Below are positions 6,312 to 6,655 of a stretch of 6,655 nt of DNA, one piece after another. Origin of the DNA: Alphaproteobacteria bacterium (GTDB taxonomy: Bacteria > Pseudomonadota > Alphaproteobacteria > Rhizobiales > Rhizobiaceae); contig JAUIBM010000168.1 of NCBI GenBank assembly GCA_030428345.1, positions 1 through 6,655 on the forward strand. Reading direction: 5' to 3'. The position numbers were made by a program, and so were the translations under genes. Position 1 is the first letter of the stretch, and the number at the start of each line of letters is the position of its first letter. Under the pieces are notes generated by a model. It searched no databases. It had not been told where the DNA came from and worked only from the letters and a program-made list of their open reading frames with translations.

Positions 6312-6352
6312 GCGGATCGCTCCGCCGCGCTTCGCCGGCGGGGGGTCCCGCC
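6312..6352 (+). terminator. Overlapping GC hairpins after the caspase-like gene, possible transcription end
   Basis: Three hairpins can form directly behind the stop codon: GCGGA/TCCGC (6312-6316 with 6321-6325), CCGCCG/CGGCGG (6322-6327 with 6336-6341) and GGCGGG/CCCGCC (6337-6342 with 6347-6352). They share bases, so they cannot all form at once. Only a short CTTTCATT follows the last one, which is weak for an intrinsic terminator. The position argues for a 3'-end role; the missing T-run argues for only modest confidence. Confidence 0.35.
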
Positions 6353-6577
6353 AGGAGGCTTTCATTGAGAGGCCACACCCTGCCCTGACCGCGCTTAACC
6401 TCGCAGCATTTGCCAGGTCCCGGCGTCGTCGCCGGCTCGCTGCGCAGGATCGCTGGCATGATCGCTGGAAAGATCGCCAGCTCATGCTGTCAGAGCACCT
6501 TCGTAGCGGTCGGCCCCCATGATCGAGGCGGGGAGCGAAGCACCCGATGGCTTGGTGGAGCCTTCCGTCCGGGAGAC
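6353..6577. other. Non-coding stretch with no recognised gene
   Basis: I see no supported gene here on either strand. AGGAGG at 6353-6358 is a perfect Shine-Dalgarno sequence, but the nearest start, TTG 6365, gives only seven residues, and the longer frame through this point has no normal start at that spacing. GATCG recurs at 6448, 6460 and 6472, exactly 12 nt apart, the first two within identical GATCGCTGG copies. A GCTGG/CCAGC stem could form between the second and third copies. Confidence 0.5.
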
Positions 6578-6650
6578 GCTCTAGAGCATATTCCCGAAAA
6601 GTTGGTCGACTCTTCGGATAAGAATATGCGTCAAGACAGATAGTTAGAGC
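6578..6650. repeat. Rhizobial-type palindromic intergenic repeat (RIME-like)
   Basis: A 73-bp unit is bounded by GCTCTA (6578-6583) and TAGAGC (6645-6650). Inside, GCATATTC (6586-6593) and GAATATGC (6622-6629) form a perfect 8-bp stem. CCGAA (6594-6598) and TTCGG (6613-6617) continue the stem after a four-base ATAA bulge, and a short AGTT/GACT stem closes the loop. The CCCGAAAAGT…TTCGGATAAGAATATGCG layout and the TTAGAGC end match the palindromic elements I recall as widely dispersed between genes in Rhizobiales, related to RIME-type mosaics. The exact subfamily name is not certain. Such elements are non-coding and may affect mRNA ends. Confidence 0.75.
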
Positions 6651-6655
6651 ACGTC

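Noticed and set aside
6353..6522. Possible small gene behind a perfect AGGAGG
   Set aside because: The only normal start at suitable spacing (TTG 6365) gives seven codons. The longer frame would need ATT as start, and its product is low-complexity Arg-rich.
6410..6643. Plus-strand 77-codon frame near the right end
   Set aside because: It runs through the palindromic repeat and has no ribosome-binding site or recognisable content.

Overview
The window looks like chromosomal DNA from an alphaproteobacterium of the Rhizobiales, probably Mesorhizobium-like. This rests on high GC with strong third-position GC bias, non-ATG starts (TTG, GTG), the protein families present, and a palindromic intergenic repeat at the right end of a type scattered through rhizobial genomes. 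The genus is inference; no marker gene is present.

Layout. On the minus strand, positions 1-1470 carry part of a polar amino acid ABC uptake operon. The substrate-binding protein gene comes first (1470 to 550). After a 54-nt gap holding a very strong GC hairpin comes the inner-membrane permease gene, which runs off the left edge. The last visible permease residues (about positions 57-1) stop looking like a permease and instead match the substrate-binding motif of the 3-hydroxyisobutyrate dehydrogenase family, so there may be a genuine or assembly-made junction there. No ATPase gene is visible.

A 423-nt divergent intergenic region (1471-1893) separates this operon from two plus-strand genes. 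It contains a perfect 18-bp palindrome (1617-1634) inside a longer imperfect dyad, which is a good operator candidate, and a separate hairpin at 1738-1758.

On the plus strand, 1894-3666 encodes a membrane-bound class III adenylate cyclase: two membrane segments around a helical periplasmic sensor, then HAMP, catalytic domain and a TPR-like tail. Its substrate-defining pair is Lys-Thr, as in the bicarbonate-responsive class IIIb. After 140 nt, 3807-6311 encodes an exported caspase-like protein (peptidase C14, His-Cys dyad intact) carrying ten tandem Sel1-like repeats and a degenerate C-terminal peptidoglycan-binding domain. The ribosome-binding site places its start at a GTG at 3807, 29 codons inside the longest frame, which produces a clean signal peptide.

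The right end (6312-6655) has no convincing gene. It holds overlapping GC hairpins just after the caspase gene, a small 12-nt periodic motif, and the 73-bp palindromic repeat (6578-6650).

The most interesting idea is the pairing of a cAMP-producing receptor cyclase, whose sensor domain faces the periplasm, with a protease-like Sel1 protein exported to the same compartment. They could be a signalling pair. The sequence supports the adjacency, shared orientation and topology, but not a functional link.
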